From the NCBI RefSeq assembly GCF_001984175.1, contig NZ_MTQP01000063.1:186001-250000 (forward strand): a DNA stretch of 64,000 nucleotides. The letters are read 5' to 3'. The notes under the pieces were generated by a model, which was given only the letters and a program-made list of their open reading frames with translations, ran no database searches and was not told where the DNA came from. Positions 43,001 through 52,077 of the stretch are shown here, piece after piece. The stretch comes from Saccharothrix sp. ALI-22-I (GTDB lineage Bacteria > Actinomycetota > Actinomycetes > Mycobacteriales > Pseudonocardiaceae). Numbering within the stretch: the first letter of the stretch is position 1; each line of letters begins with the position of its first letter. The translations under genes were made by a program, and so were the position numbers.

Positions 43001-43789
43001 TCAGCTCCCACCCGCACGAGCCCGCGCCACTGCGGCCTCCACGCCGTCGAGCAGCACGTCCAACCCCACCGCGAAATTGCGCACCGCGTCCCGCTCCAGA
43101 TACGGCACACACTCCTCACCCGGCACCGACGGCGGCTCCTCCGCGCCGATCGCCGCCGACAAAGGGAACCGCGAGGCGAAATCCACCGCCACCTCCGCCA
43201 ACACCTCCGACCGCGAGAACCACCACTCCTCGTCCGTCATCCCCGTCTCCCGCGCCGCCCGCCGCGCATCCGCGATCACCCCCGCCGCGCCACGCACGAA
43301 CTGCACCACCGCACCCACCACGCCCCGCAACACCGACGGACCCAACCCCGTCCCCCGCAGGATGCGCAACAACGCCTCCAGCATCGCGAACTCGTTGGGC
43401 CCCAACACCGGCCGAGCCTGCGACACCTGCAACACCCACGGATGCGCCAGGAAGAACACCCGCGCGTCCTCCGCCCACGCCCGCAACGCCACCCGCCACC
43501 CACCATCCAACGGGTACTCCGTCGGCAACTCCCCCAACACCCTGTCGTACATCAAATCCACCAACTCGGCCTTGCTCGGCACATACGTGTACAACGCCAT
43601 CGCCGAACGACCCAACCGCTCCCCCACCGCACGCATCGACAACGCCGCCATCCCGTCGCCGTCCGCCACCGCGATCGCCGCGTCCACGATCACGTCCACA
43701 CTCAACCCCGGCCCCGCCACCCCACCCGGCTCCCGCCACAGCAGCCGCATCGACCGACGCGCGTCACCCTGCCCGGCGAAGACCGCCAC
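43001..43789 (-). CDS. TetR-family transcriptional regulator
   Basis: 262 residues with an N-terminal HTH (VIVDAAIAVADGDGMAALSMRAVGERLG, SAMALYTYVPSKAELVDLMYDR) and a TetR_C-type ligand domain (WRVALRAWAEDARVFFLAHPWVLQV). This subgroup often controls drug-resistance genes. The GTG at 43789 has AAGGAG upstream. It is divergent from the UvrA-like resistance gene, and a 9-bp-arm palindrome fills the 76-bp gap. Confidence 0.9.
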   Translation of the reverse strand: MAVFAGQGDARRSMRLLWREPGGVAGPGLSVDVIVDAAIAVADGDGMAALSMRAVGERLGRSAMALYTYVPSKAELVDLMYDRVLGELPTEYPLDGGWRVALRAWAEDARVFFLAHPWVLQVSQARPVLGPNEFAMLEALLRILRGTGLGPSVLRGVVGAVVQFVRGAAGVIADARRAARETGMTDEEWWFSRSEVLAEVAVDFASRFPLSAAIGAEEPPSVPGEECVPYLERDAVRNFAVGLDVLLDGVEAAVARARAGGS

Positions 43790-43804
43790 TTGCCACTCCT
43801 TACA

Positions 43805-43837
43805 CCGTAAAGTATCGTGCCCGCGATCACTTTACGG
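43805..43837. promoter_or_regulatory. TetR operator candidate between tetR and the UvrA-like gene
   Basis: CCGTAAAGT and ACTTTACGG arms, perfectly complementary, 15 bp apart, in the divergent region and upstream of both starts. An inner ATCG/CGAT pair extends the symmetry. A TetR dimer bound here could repress both genes. Confidence 0.7.
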
Positions 43838-43865
43838 CATAAACAAAGCAGGGGGAAGCAAGGCG

Positions 43866-46127
43866 ATGGGCGCACCAGCCGACAGCCACGACGTCATCCA
43901 GGTACGCGGCGCCAGGGAGAACAACCTCGCCGACATCTCCGTCGACATCCCCAAACGACGACTCACCGTCTTCACCGGCGTCTCCGGCTCCGGCAAGTCC
44001 TCACTCGTCTTCGGCACCATCGCCGCCGAGTCACAACGACTCATCAACGAGACCTACACCGCCTTCATCCAATCCTTCATGCCCAGCCTCGGCCGCCCCG
44101 ACGTCGACGCACTCCGCAACCTCAGCGCCGCCATCATCGTCGACCAGGAACGCATGGGCGCCAACTCACGCTCCACCGTCGGCACCGCCACCGACGCCCA
44201 CACCATGCTCCGCATCCTCTTCAGCCGCCTCGGCACACCCCACGTCGGCACCTCCGGCGCCTTCAGCTTCAACCTCCCCGAAGGCATGTGCCCCCACTGC
44301 GAAGGCCTCGGCCGCGTCTCCACCGTCGACATCGACCAGATCGTCGACCGCACCAAATCACTCACCGAAGGCGCCATCACCGTCCCCGGCTTCACCGTCG
44401 ACAACTGGTACGTCCAGACCTACATCCAATCCGGCTTCTACGACCCCGACAAAAAACTCCACGACTACACCGACCAAGAATGGGACGCCTTCCTCCACCA
44501 CGAACCCACCAAAGTCAAAATCGGCAAGACCAACGTCAGCTACGAAGGCCTCCTGGTCAAAGTCCAACGCCTCTACCTCGGCAAAGACCGCGAAAACATG
44601 CAACCCCACATCCGCGCCTTCGTCGACCGCGCCGTCACCTTCACCGAATGCCCCACCTGCGGCGGCGCACGCCTCAACACCGCCGCACTCTCATCCAAGA
44701 TCGACGGCGTCAACATCGCCGACTGCTCCACCATGCAGATCAGCGACCTCGCCGACTGGGTCGCCAAGATCACCGACCGCTCCGTCGGCCCCATGCTCAC
44801 CACCCTCAAAGAACTCCTCGACTCCCTCGTCGAGATCGGCCTCGGCTACCTCAGCCTCGACCGACCCGCCGCCACCCTCTCCGGCGGCGAGGCCCAACGC
44901 GTCAAAATGGTCCGCCACCTCGGCTCCGCCCTCACCGACGTCACCTACGTCTTCGACGAACCCACCATCGGCCTGCACCCCCACGACATCCAACGCATGA
45001 ACGACCTCCTGCTCCGCCTGCGCGACAAGGGCAACACCGTCCTCGTCGTCGAACACAAACCCGAAACCATCCGCATCGCCGACCACGTCATCGACCTCGG
45101 ACCCGGCGCCGGCACCAACGGCGGCCACATCACCTTCACCGGCACCGTCCCCGAACTCCGCGCCTCCGACACCCTCACCGGCCGCCACCTCGACCACCGC
45201 GCCCGACTCCGCGACGACATCCGCACCCCCACCGGCCAACTCCCCATCACCGGTGCTTCCCTGCACAACCTCAAAGACGTCAACGTCGACATCCCACTCG
45301 GCGTGCTGACGGTCGTCACCGGCGTCGCCGGATCGGGCAAGAGCTCACTCATCCACGGATCCCTGGCCCAACGCGCCGACGTCGTCACCGTCGACCAAGC
45401 GCCCATCCGAGGCTCACGACGCTCCAACCCCGCCACCTACACCGGCCTGCTCGACCCCATCCGCACCGCATTCGCCAAGGCCAACGGCGTCAAAGCCGCC
45501 CTGTTCAGCGCCAACTCCGAAGGCGCCTGCCCCAAGTGCAAGGGCATCGGCCTCGTCTACACCGACCTCGCGATGATGGCCGGCGTCGCTTCCCTGTGCG
45601 AGGAGTGCGAGGGCAAGCGGTTCACCGCCGAAGTCCTCACCCACACACTGCGCGGCAAGAACATCAGCGAAGTCCTCGGCATGTCCGTCACCGACGCCCG
45701 CGACTTCTTCACCGAGAAGCCGGTCAAGGCGATCCTCGACCGGCTCGTGGACGTCGGCCTCGGCTACCTCTCCCTCGGCCAGCCCCTGACCACGCTCTCC
45801 GGCGGCGAACGGCAACGGCTCAAGCTCGCGATCCACATGGCCGAGAAGGCGTCCACCTACATCCTGGACGAGCCCACCACCGGCCTGCACCTGGCCGACG
45901 TCGACCAACTGCTGGCCCTGCTCGACCGGCTCGTGGACGACGGCAACACGGTGATCGTGATCGAGCACCACCAAGCCGTCATGGCCCACGCCGACTGGAT
46001 CATCGACCTCGGACCCGGCGCCGGCCACGACGGCGGCCGCATCGTCTTCACCGGCACCCCCGCCGACCTGGTCGAGAACGCCTCCACCCTGACCGCCCAA
46101 CACCTCCGGGTCTACGTCGGCGGCTGA
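43866..46127 (+). CDS. UvrA-like ATPase (DrrC-type drug-resistance protein)
   Basis: 753 residues, shorter than repair UvrA (~950). Two ABC ATPase modules are present: Walker A GVSGSGKSS (residues 38-46) and GVAGSGKSS (near 488), with signatures LSGGEAQRVK (near 338) and LSGGERQRLK (near 645). Zinc-finger cysteines occur as CPHCEG, CPTCGG, CPKCKG and CEECEG. Short UvrA-like proteins such as DrrC confer resistance to DNA-intercalating antibiotics by removing them from DNA. A tetR gene and operator directly upstream suggest drug-inducible expression. The ATG at 43866 follows a GGGGGAAG ribosome-binding site. Confidence 0.9.
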   Translation: MGAPADSHDVIQVRGARENNLADISVDIPKRRLTVFTGVSGSGKSSLVFGTIAAESQRLINETYTAFIQSFMPSLGRPDVDALRNLSAAIIVDQERMGANSRSTVGTATDAHTMLRILFSRLGTPHVGTSGAFSFNLPEGMCPHCEGLGRVSTVDIDQIVDRTKSLTEGAITVPGFTVDNWYVQTYIQSGFYDPDKKLHDYTDQEWDAFLHHEPTKVKIGKTNVSYEGLLVKVQRLYLGKDRENMQPHIRAFVDRAVTFTECPTCGGARLNTAALSSKIDGVNIADCSTMQISDLADWVAKITDRSVGPMLTTLKELLDSLVEIGLGYLSLDRPAATLSGGEAQRVKMVRHLGSALTDVTYVFDEPTIGLHPHDIQRMNDLLLRLRDKGNTVLVVEHKPETIRIADHVIDLGPGAGTNGGHITFTGTVPELRASDTLTGRHLDHRARLRDDIRTPTGQLPITGASLHNLKDVNVDIPLGVLTVVTGVAGSGKSSLIHGSLAQRADVVTVDQAPIRGSRRSNPATYTGLLDPIRTAFAKANGVKAALFSANSEGACPKCKGIGLVYTDLAMMAGVASLCEECEGKRFTAEVLTHTLRGKNISEVLGMSVTDARDFFTEKPVKAILDRLVDVGLGYLSLGQPLTTLSGGERQRLKLAIHMAEKASTYILDEPTTGLHLADVDQLLALLDRLVDDGNTVIVIEHHQAVMAHADWIIDLGPGAGHDGGRIVFTGTPADLVENASTLTAQHLRVYVGG

Positions 46128-46144
46128 CCCGTCCTGGCTTGCTT

Positions 46145-46193
46145 TGAAATGAGCCTTCCCCGGTGTTCATACGATCGGGGAAGGCTCATTTCA
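46145..46193. terminator. Long bidirectional hairpin terminator
   Basis: An 18-bp perfect stem (TGAAATGAGCCTTCCCCG and its complement) with a 13-nt loop. The A/T-rich base of the stem supplies a T-run for either strand. It separates the convergent UvrA-like and cellulose-binding genes. Confidence 0.85.
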
Positions 46194-46278
46194 GTCAACA
46201 CTGAAGTTATTGAGAAAACTGGACCAACGGGGCGCGTTCCACGTAAGGGTGACGGCCGGTTGAGCGGTGGGCTGGGAG

Positions 46279-47421
46279 CTAGCAGGCGATCGGCGAGGAA
46301 CCGACCGCGACGTCGTCGTACCAAAGGGTGTCCGCGCCGTCGCCGTAGCTCTCCCAGCCCAGCCGCAGGTCCGTCACGGCGGGCCGCCAGGTCTTGTTCA
46401 GCCACTGCTGGTCGATGTCGGGCGTCGGCACGCCGTCCACCTGGAGCCCTTCGACCGCCGCGCCGTTCAGCGAGGTCGAGAGCCGACCCGCCGGGTCGAC
46501 GGTGAACTGCACGCAGTTCCACTGGCCGGTGGGCAGCGGCTTGCTCATCGCGACGCCTTGGGGGCTCTGCGCGGGCAGGGTGGCGTCGTCGGACTCGCGG
46601 TTCCACTGCAACGCCGCGTTCTGGCCACCCATGCGCAGGTCCTTGCCCGCGTCACCGGTGTCCTTCATGGCCATGAACGTCACGTGCGCCGCAGGCAGCG
46701 CGGTGGTGTGGCGGACGTAGAACCGGCCGTGGACGGTGCCCGAGCCGGTCAGCGGAGTGCCGAAGAAGATGTGGTTGCAGTAGCCCGCCGCGCCGTTGAC
46801 CCGCACCGACTTCGAACCGCTGTGCGCGACCGAGTTGTCGATGCTCACCGCGCCCTGGCCGGTGCAGTTGGCCGCACCGACAGTCCACCGGCCGGCCGGA
46901 GTGGCCCCGGTCTGCTGCTCGAAGTCGTCACACAACGCCGCCGTGCCACAGCCGACCGGCGGCACACCCGTGGTGGTCGTCGTGGTCGTAGTGGTGGTCG
47001 ACGTGGTGGTCGTGGTCGGACCGTCCCCACTGCACGAGACGCCGTTGAACGCGAAGTCGGTCGGCACCTCGTTCGTGCCGCTGTAGGTGGCCTGGAAGCC
47101 GAACTGCGCACTCGCGCCCGTGCCCAACGAACCGTTCCACGGCAGGTTCGACACCGTCACCCGTGTGCCGGACTGCTTCACGTCGGCGCTCCACCCGGAG
47201 CTGATCGCCTGGTTGCCGGCGAACGTCCAGGTGAGGTTCCACGAGGTGACCGGAGCGGACTGGTTGGTCACGGTCACGTTGGCGGTGAACCCGGTGGCCC
47301 ACTGGTTCAACTTGTAGTCCACGGCGCAGACGGGAGCCGCACCCGCCGTGCTGGTCCCGCCGATCACCACCAACCCGGCTATCGACACCACAGCGGCTAC
47401 CGCCGCCAGCAGATTTCGCAC
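46279..47421 (-). CDS. Secreted cellulose-binding (CBM2) protein with a C-terminal polysaccharide-lyase-like domain
   Basis: 380 residues. A signal peptide (MRNLLAAVAAVVSIAGLVVIGGTSTAGAA) is followed by a family 2 carbohydrate-binding module (CAVDYKLNQWATGFTANVTVTN, SSGWSADVKQSG, FGFQATYSG) with aromatic cellulose-contact positions. A threonine linker leads to a beta-jelly-roll domain (LCDDFEQQ, SGSKSVRVNG, GRFYVRHT, GQWNCVQFTVD, DTLWYDDVAVG) resembling non-catalytic or lyase-like modules. The enzymatic activity is unknown. The GTG at 47421 is the start that gives a proper signal peptide. A CebR-type box lies 24-37 bp upstream. Confidence 0.85.
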   Translation of the reverse strand: MRNLLAAVAAVVSIAGLVVIGGTSTAGAAPVCAVDYKLNQWATGFTANVTVTNQSAPVTSWNLTWTFAGNQAISSGWSADVKQSGTRVTVSNLPWNGSLGTGASAQFGFQATYSGTNEVPTDFAFNGVSCSGDGPTTTTTSTTTTTTTTTTGVPPVGCGTAALCDDFEQQTGATPAGRWTVGAANCTGQGAVSIDNSVAHSGSKSVRVNGAAGYCNHIFFGTPLTGSGTVHGRFYVRHTTALPAAHVTFMAMKDTGDAGKDLRMGGQNAALQWNRESDDATLPAQSPQGVAMSKPLPTGQWNCVQFTVDPAGRLSTSLNGAAVEGLQVDGVPTPDIDQQWLNKTWRPAVTDLRLGWESYGDGADTLWYDDVAVGSSPIAC

Positions 47422-47444
47422 AACAACCCCTTCGTTGTCGTTTC

Positions 47445-47458
47445 TGGGAGCGTTCCCA
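47445..47458 (-). promoter_or_regulatory. CebR/CelR-type operator upstream of the cellulose-binding gene
   Basis: On the + strand TGGGAGCGTTCCCA, which differs at one base from the palindromic TGGGAGCGCTCCCA site bound by the cellulose-utilisation repressors CebR (Streptomyces) and CelR (Thermobifida). The flanking TC and GA extend the symmetry to 18 bp. Position and target gene fit cello-oligosaccharide induction. Confidence 0.85.
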
Positions 47459-47564
47459 GACACCGACTGTAACGATCTCGTCACCACGACGGAATACCCC
47501 ACCAGCCGCAACGGTCCCTAGTGCACTGTCATCGACAACCCGACCGGCCACCGACGGGAGACCC

Positions 47565-50500
47565 ATGCCCACTGCCGCCGAGATCAACCGGTTACGGCTC
47601 CGAGGGGAACTCGACCAGGCCGAAACCCTGGCGCAGCAAGCCCTCGCCCACTCCCCCGACGACGTAGACCTCCGCATCGCATGGGGCCGCCTGCTCCTGG
47701 CCCGACACCGCAAGACCGAGGCCATCGAGGTGTTCACGGCAGGCAACGATGACCGCCTGACCGCATGGCACGTCGCCGCACTGGCACGTGCCGACAAACA
47801 CGACCAGGCGATCGCGGTGGGCCACCAAGGCACTCGCCGAGTCACCCGACAGCGTGCCGCTGCGGCTGGCGCTCGGCCGAGCGCATCTGGACGAGTGGCG
47901 ACCACGCGAAGCGCTGACGGTCTTCACCGAGGCCCGACGGCTCGCCGCGCCGGACGACTGGCGCACCGCCGGATGGCACGCCGTCGCCCTGGCCGACCTG
48001 ACCCGGTTGGACGAGGCGAAGGCTGCCGCGGAGGACGCGGTCCGCCGACACCCAGGAACCGCGAAGACGCACTACACCCTCGGGCGCATCTTCGTCACGG
48101 CGTGCGAGTACGCGGAGGCGGAGGCGTGTTTCGACACGGTGCTGGTCCTCGATCCGGGGAACGTCAAAGCCCTGGAGTGGAAAACCACGACCCTTCGCCG
48201 CCAACACCGGCACGACGAAGCCGAACAGACGATCCTGGCCGCACTGGAGTCAGCGCCCGGTGCCACCCGACTGCACGTCGAACACGGCTGGGTACTCAGC
48301 GAGCAGTACCGCTACGAGGAGGCGCTGGCCGCCGTCGATCGCGCGCTCGCCCTCAACCCTCGACACCGTTGGGCGCTGGATACTCGAATCGACTTCCTCC
48401 AAGCAGCCCGCCGCACCGAGGAAGCGGTGCGGCGGGCTGCCGACGTGTTGGCCATGCACCCGACCGACCCCACGTTCCACATCGCAACGGCCTGGCTGCA
48501 CGCCGGTGGGGACGACCACGACCGGGCGATCAAGCACCTGGACGACGCATTGGCGATTTCGCCCACGTATGCGTGGGCGGTGCGGAGCAAGGTGTCGATC
48601 CTGACGTCGGCGGGAAAGCACGACGAAGCTGAAGCAGCGGCCGAGATCGCCCTGGACCACTACCCGGAGAGCCCGGACCTCCAACTGATCCTGGCGTCGC
48701 TGTACTTGGCCCGCAACGAGCCCGAGCGCGCTCTCGCGTGCTGCGACAGGGCGTTGGCCGGCACCCCGAGGCACGCCGCCGCGTTGCGCCGGAAAATCAT
48801 GCTCCTGCGCGATGCGAAGCGGTTCGAGGAGGCGTTCGAGTCGGCCGAACGGGCGAGGTCGTTCCACCCGCGCGATCCCGCGATCCAGCTCGCGCTCGCC
48901 GACCTGCACGCCGCGCGCGACCAGTACGAGGAAGCCCTCGCTTGCGTCGACCGAGCATTGGCCGTCAACCCGCGCGATACCACCGCCTTGCGGCTGCGTG
49001 TCGACTACCTGGGCAAGCTGAACCGCCGGGAGGAGGCCGAGCAGGCAGGACGGCACGCCGTGGCCGCGCGACCGGACGATCCGGGTCTGCATGTTGAGTA
49101 CGCGTGGGCCTTGAGCGCGCTCGACCGCGAGGATGAGGCCGCCAAGGCGGCCACCGATGCGCTTCGCCTGGCGCCCGACCACGCGCCCGCGTCGCGTAGC
49201 CGCGTAATCTTCCTGACCTACGCGAAGCGGTTCGCCGAAGCGGAACAAGCGGCGGCGGAGGCGCTGGAGCGCCTGCCCGACGATCCGGGCCTCCACATCG
49301 TGATCGCCCAACTGCGTATGGCGCAGGGTCGATTCGACGAAGCCATGGCGGATGTCGACAGGGCGCTGGAGTTCGACCCGCGCTCTTCGTGGGCGCGTGC
49401 CACGCGGTTCAACATGCTCACCGTGCTCGGTCGGCTACCGGAAGCCCTGCGTGAAGCCGAGATCAACGTCGAACACTCGCCCGACGACGTGTCCGCCCTG
49501 ATCCAGCTGGCCGGCGCGTACTCCAACGCGAAGCAGCACGACGAGGCGTTGGCCACGATCGACCGTGTGATCGCGATCAGGCCGGACTACCCGCATGCCG
49601 TACAGGATCGGATCAGCTTCCTCCGGTCCGCCCGCCGGTTCGAGGAGGCCCGGCAGGCGGCCGAGGAGGCCCTGGACCGCACCCCGGACGACCCCGATCT
49701 GCACGTCACCGTCGCCTGGCTGCACGCCGATCGTCGGCGCACAGACGACGCCCTGGCGTCATTGGACGCCGCGCTCGCGTTGGACGCCAAACACGAATGG
49801 GCACTGCGCAGCCGGATCGGCATCCTGCACACCAATGGGCGGGTACGTGAGGCGCAGGAGACGGCGGCCAAGGCGGTGGCGCTCCATCCGGACAGGGAAA
49901 ACCTCCGCTTCACGATCTCCGTACTGGCTGCCGATCAACACCACGTCGACGAGGCCCTGGCGCACCTCGACCGGGCGTTGGCCGTCAACCCGTCGTACGG
50001 GTCCGCCCACCGCCGGAAGATCTACCTGCTCCAGCACGCGCGCCGGTTCGACGCGGCCAGGCGGACGGCAGACGAGGCGTTGACCCACTTCCCCGACGAT
50101 GTCGACCTGCGCGTCACGGTCGCCTGGCTGTACGCGGCTCTCGATCGCCGGCTCGACGCGATCGCCGAGGTGGACAGAGCGCTGGAGCGGCAGCCGGAGC
50201 ACGAGTGGGCGTTGCGCAGCAAGGTGAGCATGCTCCGCGCCGCCCGCCGGTTCACCGAGGCGCTGGACACCGCGGACCGGATACTCGACCTCCACGGTGA
50301 AGACCCGGACAGCCTGCTCACGGCGGCCTGGCTGTACAGCGCGATGGACCGGTTCGACCGCGTGCTGGCCCTCACCGAACGCGCGCTGGAACTCGACAGT
50401 GGTCATGTCAACGCCTACGAGGAGCGGGTCGACGCGTTGATGACGCTGCACCGGTTCGACGAGGCGGAGGAAACCGCGCGGCAGGCGTTGATCAACTGCC

Positions 50501-52077
50501 CAGGCGTGACGGCGCTGCACGTGCTGCTGGCCAAGGTGTACGACCACACCCTCGCGTTCGACCGCGCGGAGCGGCAATTCGCCTTGGCCCGTGAGAGCAA
50601 CCCGACCAACGCGGACGTGGCGGTCGCGCAGTCGGCGACGTTGCGTTCGCTGCGCCGACTCGGAGAGGCCGAACGCCAGGTCGCCGAGTTCTGTGCGAGG
50701 CACCCGCATCTGCGTGAGCCTCGTTTCGAGTTGGGGTGGATTCACCACGACGCCCGGCGTCTCAGCGAGGCACGTCGAGCGTTCACCGCGCTGCTGGAGG
50801 ATTCGGTCGACGACTCCGAACGGGCCGCGTCCCACCACGCGCTGGGCTGGGTGGCGTTCACGTCCGGCGATCTGGTCAATGCCGAGAAGGAGTTCCGGGC
50901 GGCGCTCAAGGACCGTGACGGCGACTACGACTACGTACTCGCCCTGGCGTGGGCGTTGGCGCGACAGGACGGGGAGAAGCGGTGGTCTGAGGCTGAGGGC
51001 CTGGCCAGTGGGCTGCTCGACCGGCGGGCGCACCCGTCGGTGCACGTGTGTCTGGGGGTGGTGGCGTTTCGGCGGGGCAACCTGGCCTCGGCCGAGTACC
51101 ACCTGAAGAAGGCGTTGGAGATCGACCCGTACCACGGCAGCCACGCCGACCTCGGTGCGCTGTACGTCCAGATGGGACGGTACGAGGAGGCCGAGGTCGA
51201 GTTGGGCAAGGCGGTGGCGCGGGACTGGTACGACGGGAACGCGCACGTCGAGTTGGGCGCGTTGTTCCTCCAGTTGGGCGAGGAGCGGTTGTCGGACGCG
51301 GAACGGGAGTTCCGGCAGGCGTTGGCGATCGAGCCGGCTTCGGGTGCGGCCGCGATCGGGTTGGCGCAGGCGTTGGCGAAGGCCGGTGACGAGGCGGAGG
51401 CCGAGTCGGTGTTGCGGCTCGCGGAACGGCGGCAGGACGCGTCCGAGAAGTGGCGCACGCACCTGGCGTTGGCGCGGCTGCTGGTGCAGCGGGGTGACAA
51501 GCAGCAGAACCCGGACCTGCACGCGGAGGCCTACGCGCAGGCGCAGTCGGCGATCGAGGCGGCGCCGGATACGGAGGCGGACCCGCATTTCGTGGCCGGG
51601 GTGGCGCACCACCGCATGGGGTCGCTGGCCGCCGACGCGCGCGGTCGGTTCGGGTACCGGGTGCGGGCCATGCACCACTTGCGTGAGTGCCTGAAGCGCA
51701 GTCGTGGGCACGTCGAGGCGCAGCGCAACCTCCAGCTGCTGGAGCGGGAGATGAAGGCGGTCGCGCCCGCGATCTGGGGTGGTTACGCGGTGGCCACGAT
51801 CTCGTTGGTGCTGCTCGGCACGATGTGGACGGCGTTCTTCTTCTCCGCCAAGGTGACCGCGGTGATGCTGACGGCCACCACGCCGGTGTTGGTCGGGCTG
51901 TTCACCGTGGCCGTGCTGCTGCCCGCGTTGATCCGGCTGAAGCTGCCCGGTTTCGAGGCCGATCTCCAGGCGGGTAGCGCCACGGTGTCCCCCGGACCCA
52001 CCGGGCAGGTCACGTTCGGGCCCGGCCGGTTCACCGTGACCACCGGTCCGACCGGTCAGCTACCCCGGCGCGAGTAG
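47565..52077 (+). CDS. Giant TPR-repeat membrane protein, interrupted by a 1-bp frameshift
   Basis: Intended product about 1503 residues. The first ~85 codons (MPTAAEINRLRLRGELDQAETLAQQ, then KHDQAIAV) are in one frame; from ATKALAESPDSVPLRLALG onward the reading continues in the +1-shifted frame to the stop. Dropping one G from the GGG at 47819-47821 joins them perfectly, and the total length is a multiple of three plus one. The body is 30 or more tandem TPR units of ~34 residues (for example LDRALAVNP..., pairs of helices with the A/L/W-A pattern). Two membrane helices follow near the C-terminus (AVATISLVLLGTMWTAFFF and VMLTATTPVLVGLFTVAVLLP), then a short Gly/Pro/Thr tail. It probably scaffolds a complex at the membrane. 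GTG 47788 could start the downstream part alone. Confidence 0.8.

Noticed and set aside
46145..46193. 18-bp inverted repeat considered as ends of a small transposon
   Set aside because: The arms are only 13 nt apart and lie between two convergent gene ends; a terminator explains it.
46845..47086. Simple-sequence ACC/GGT-type tract read as a microsatellite of interest
   Set aside because: It encodes the threonine linker of the cellulose-binding protein; such linkers are ordinary in secreted actinobacterial glycoside-active proteins.
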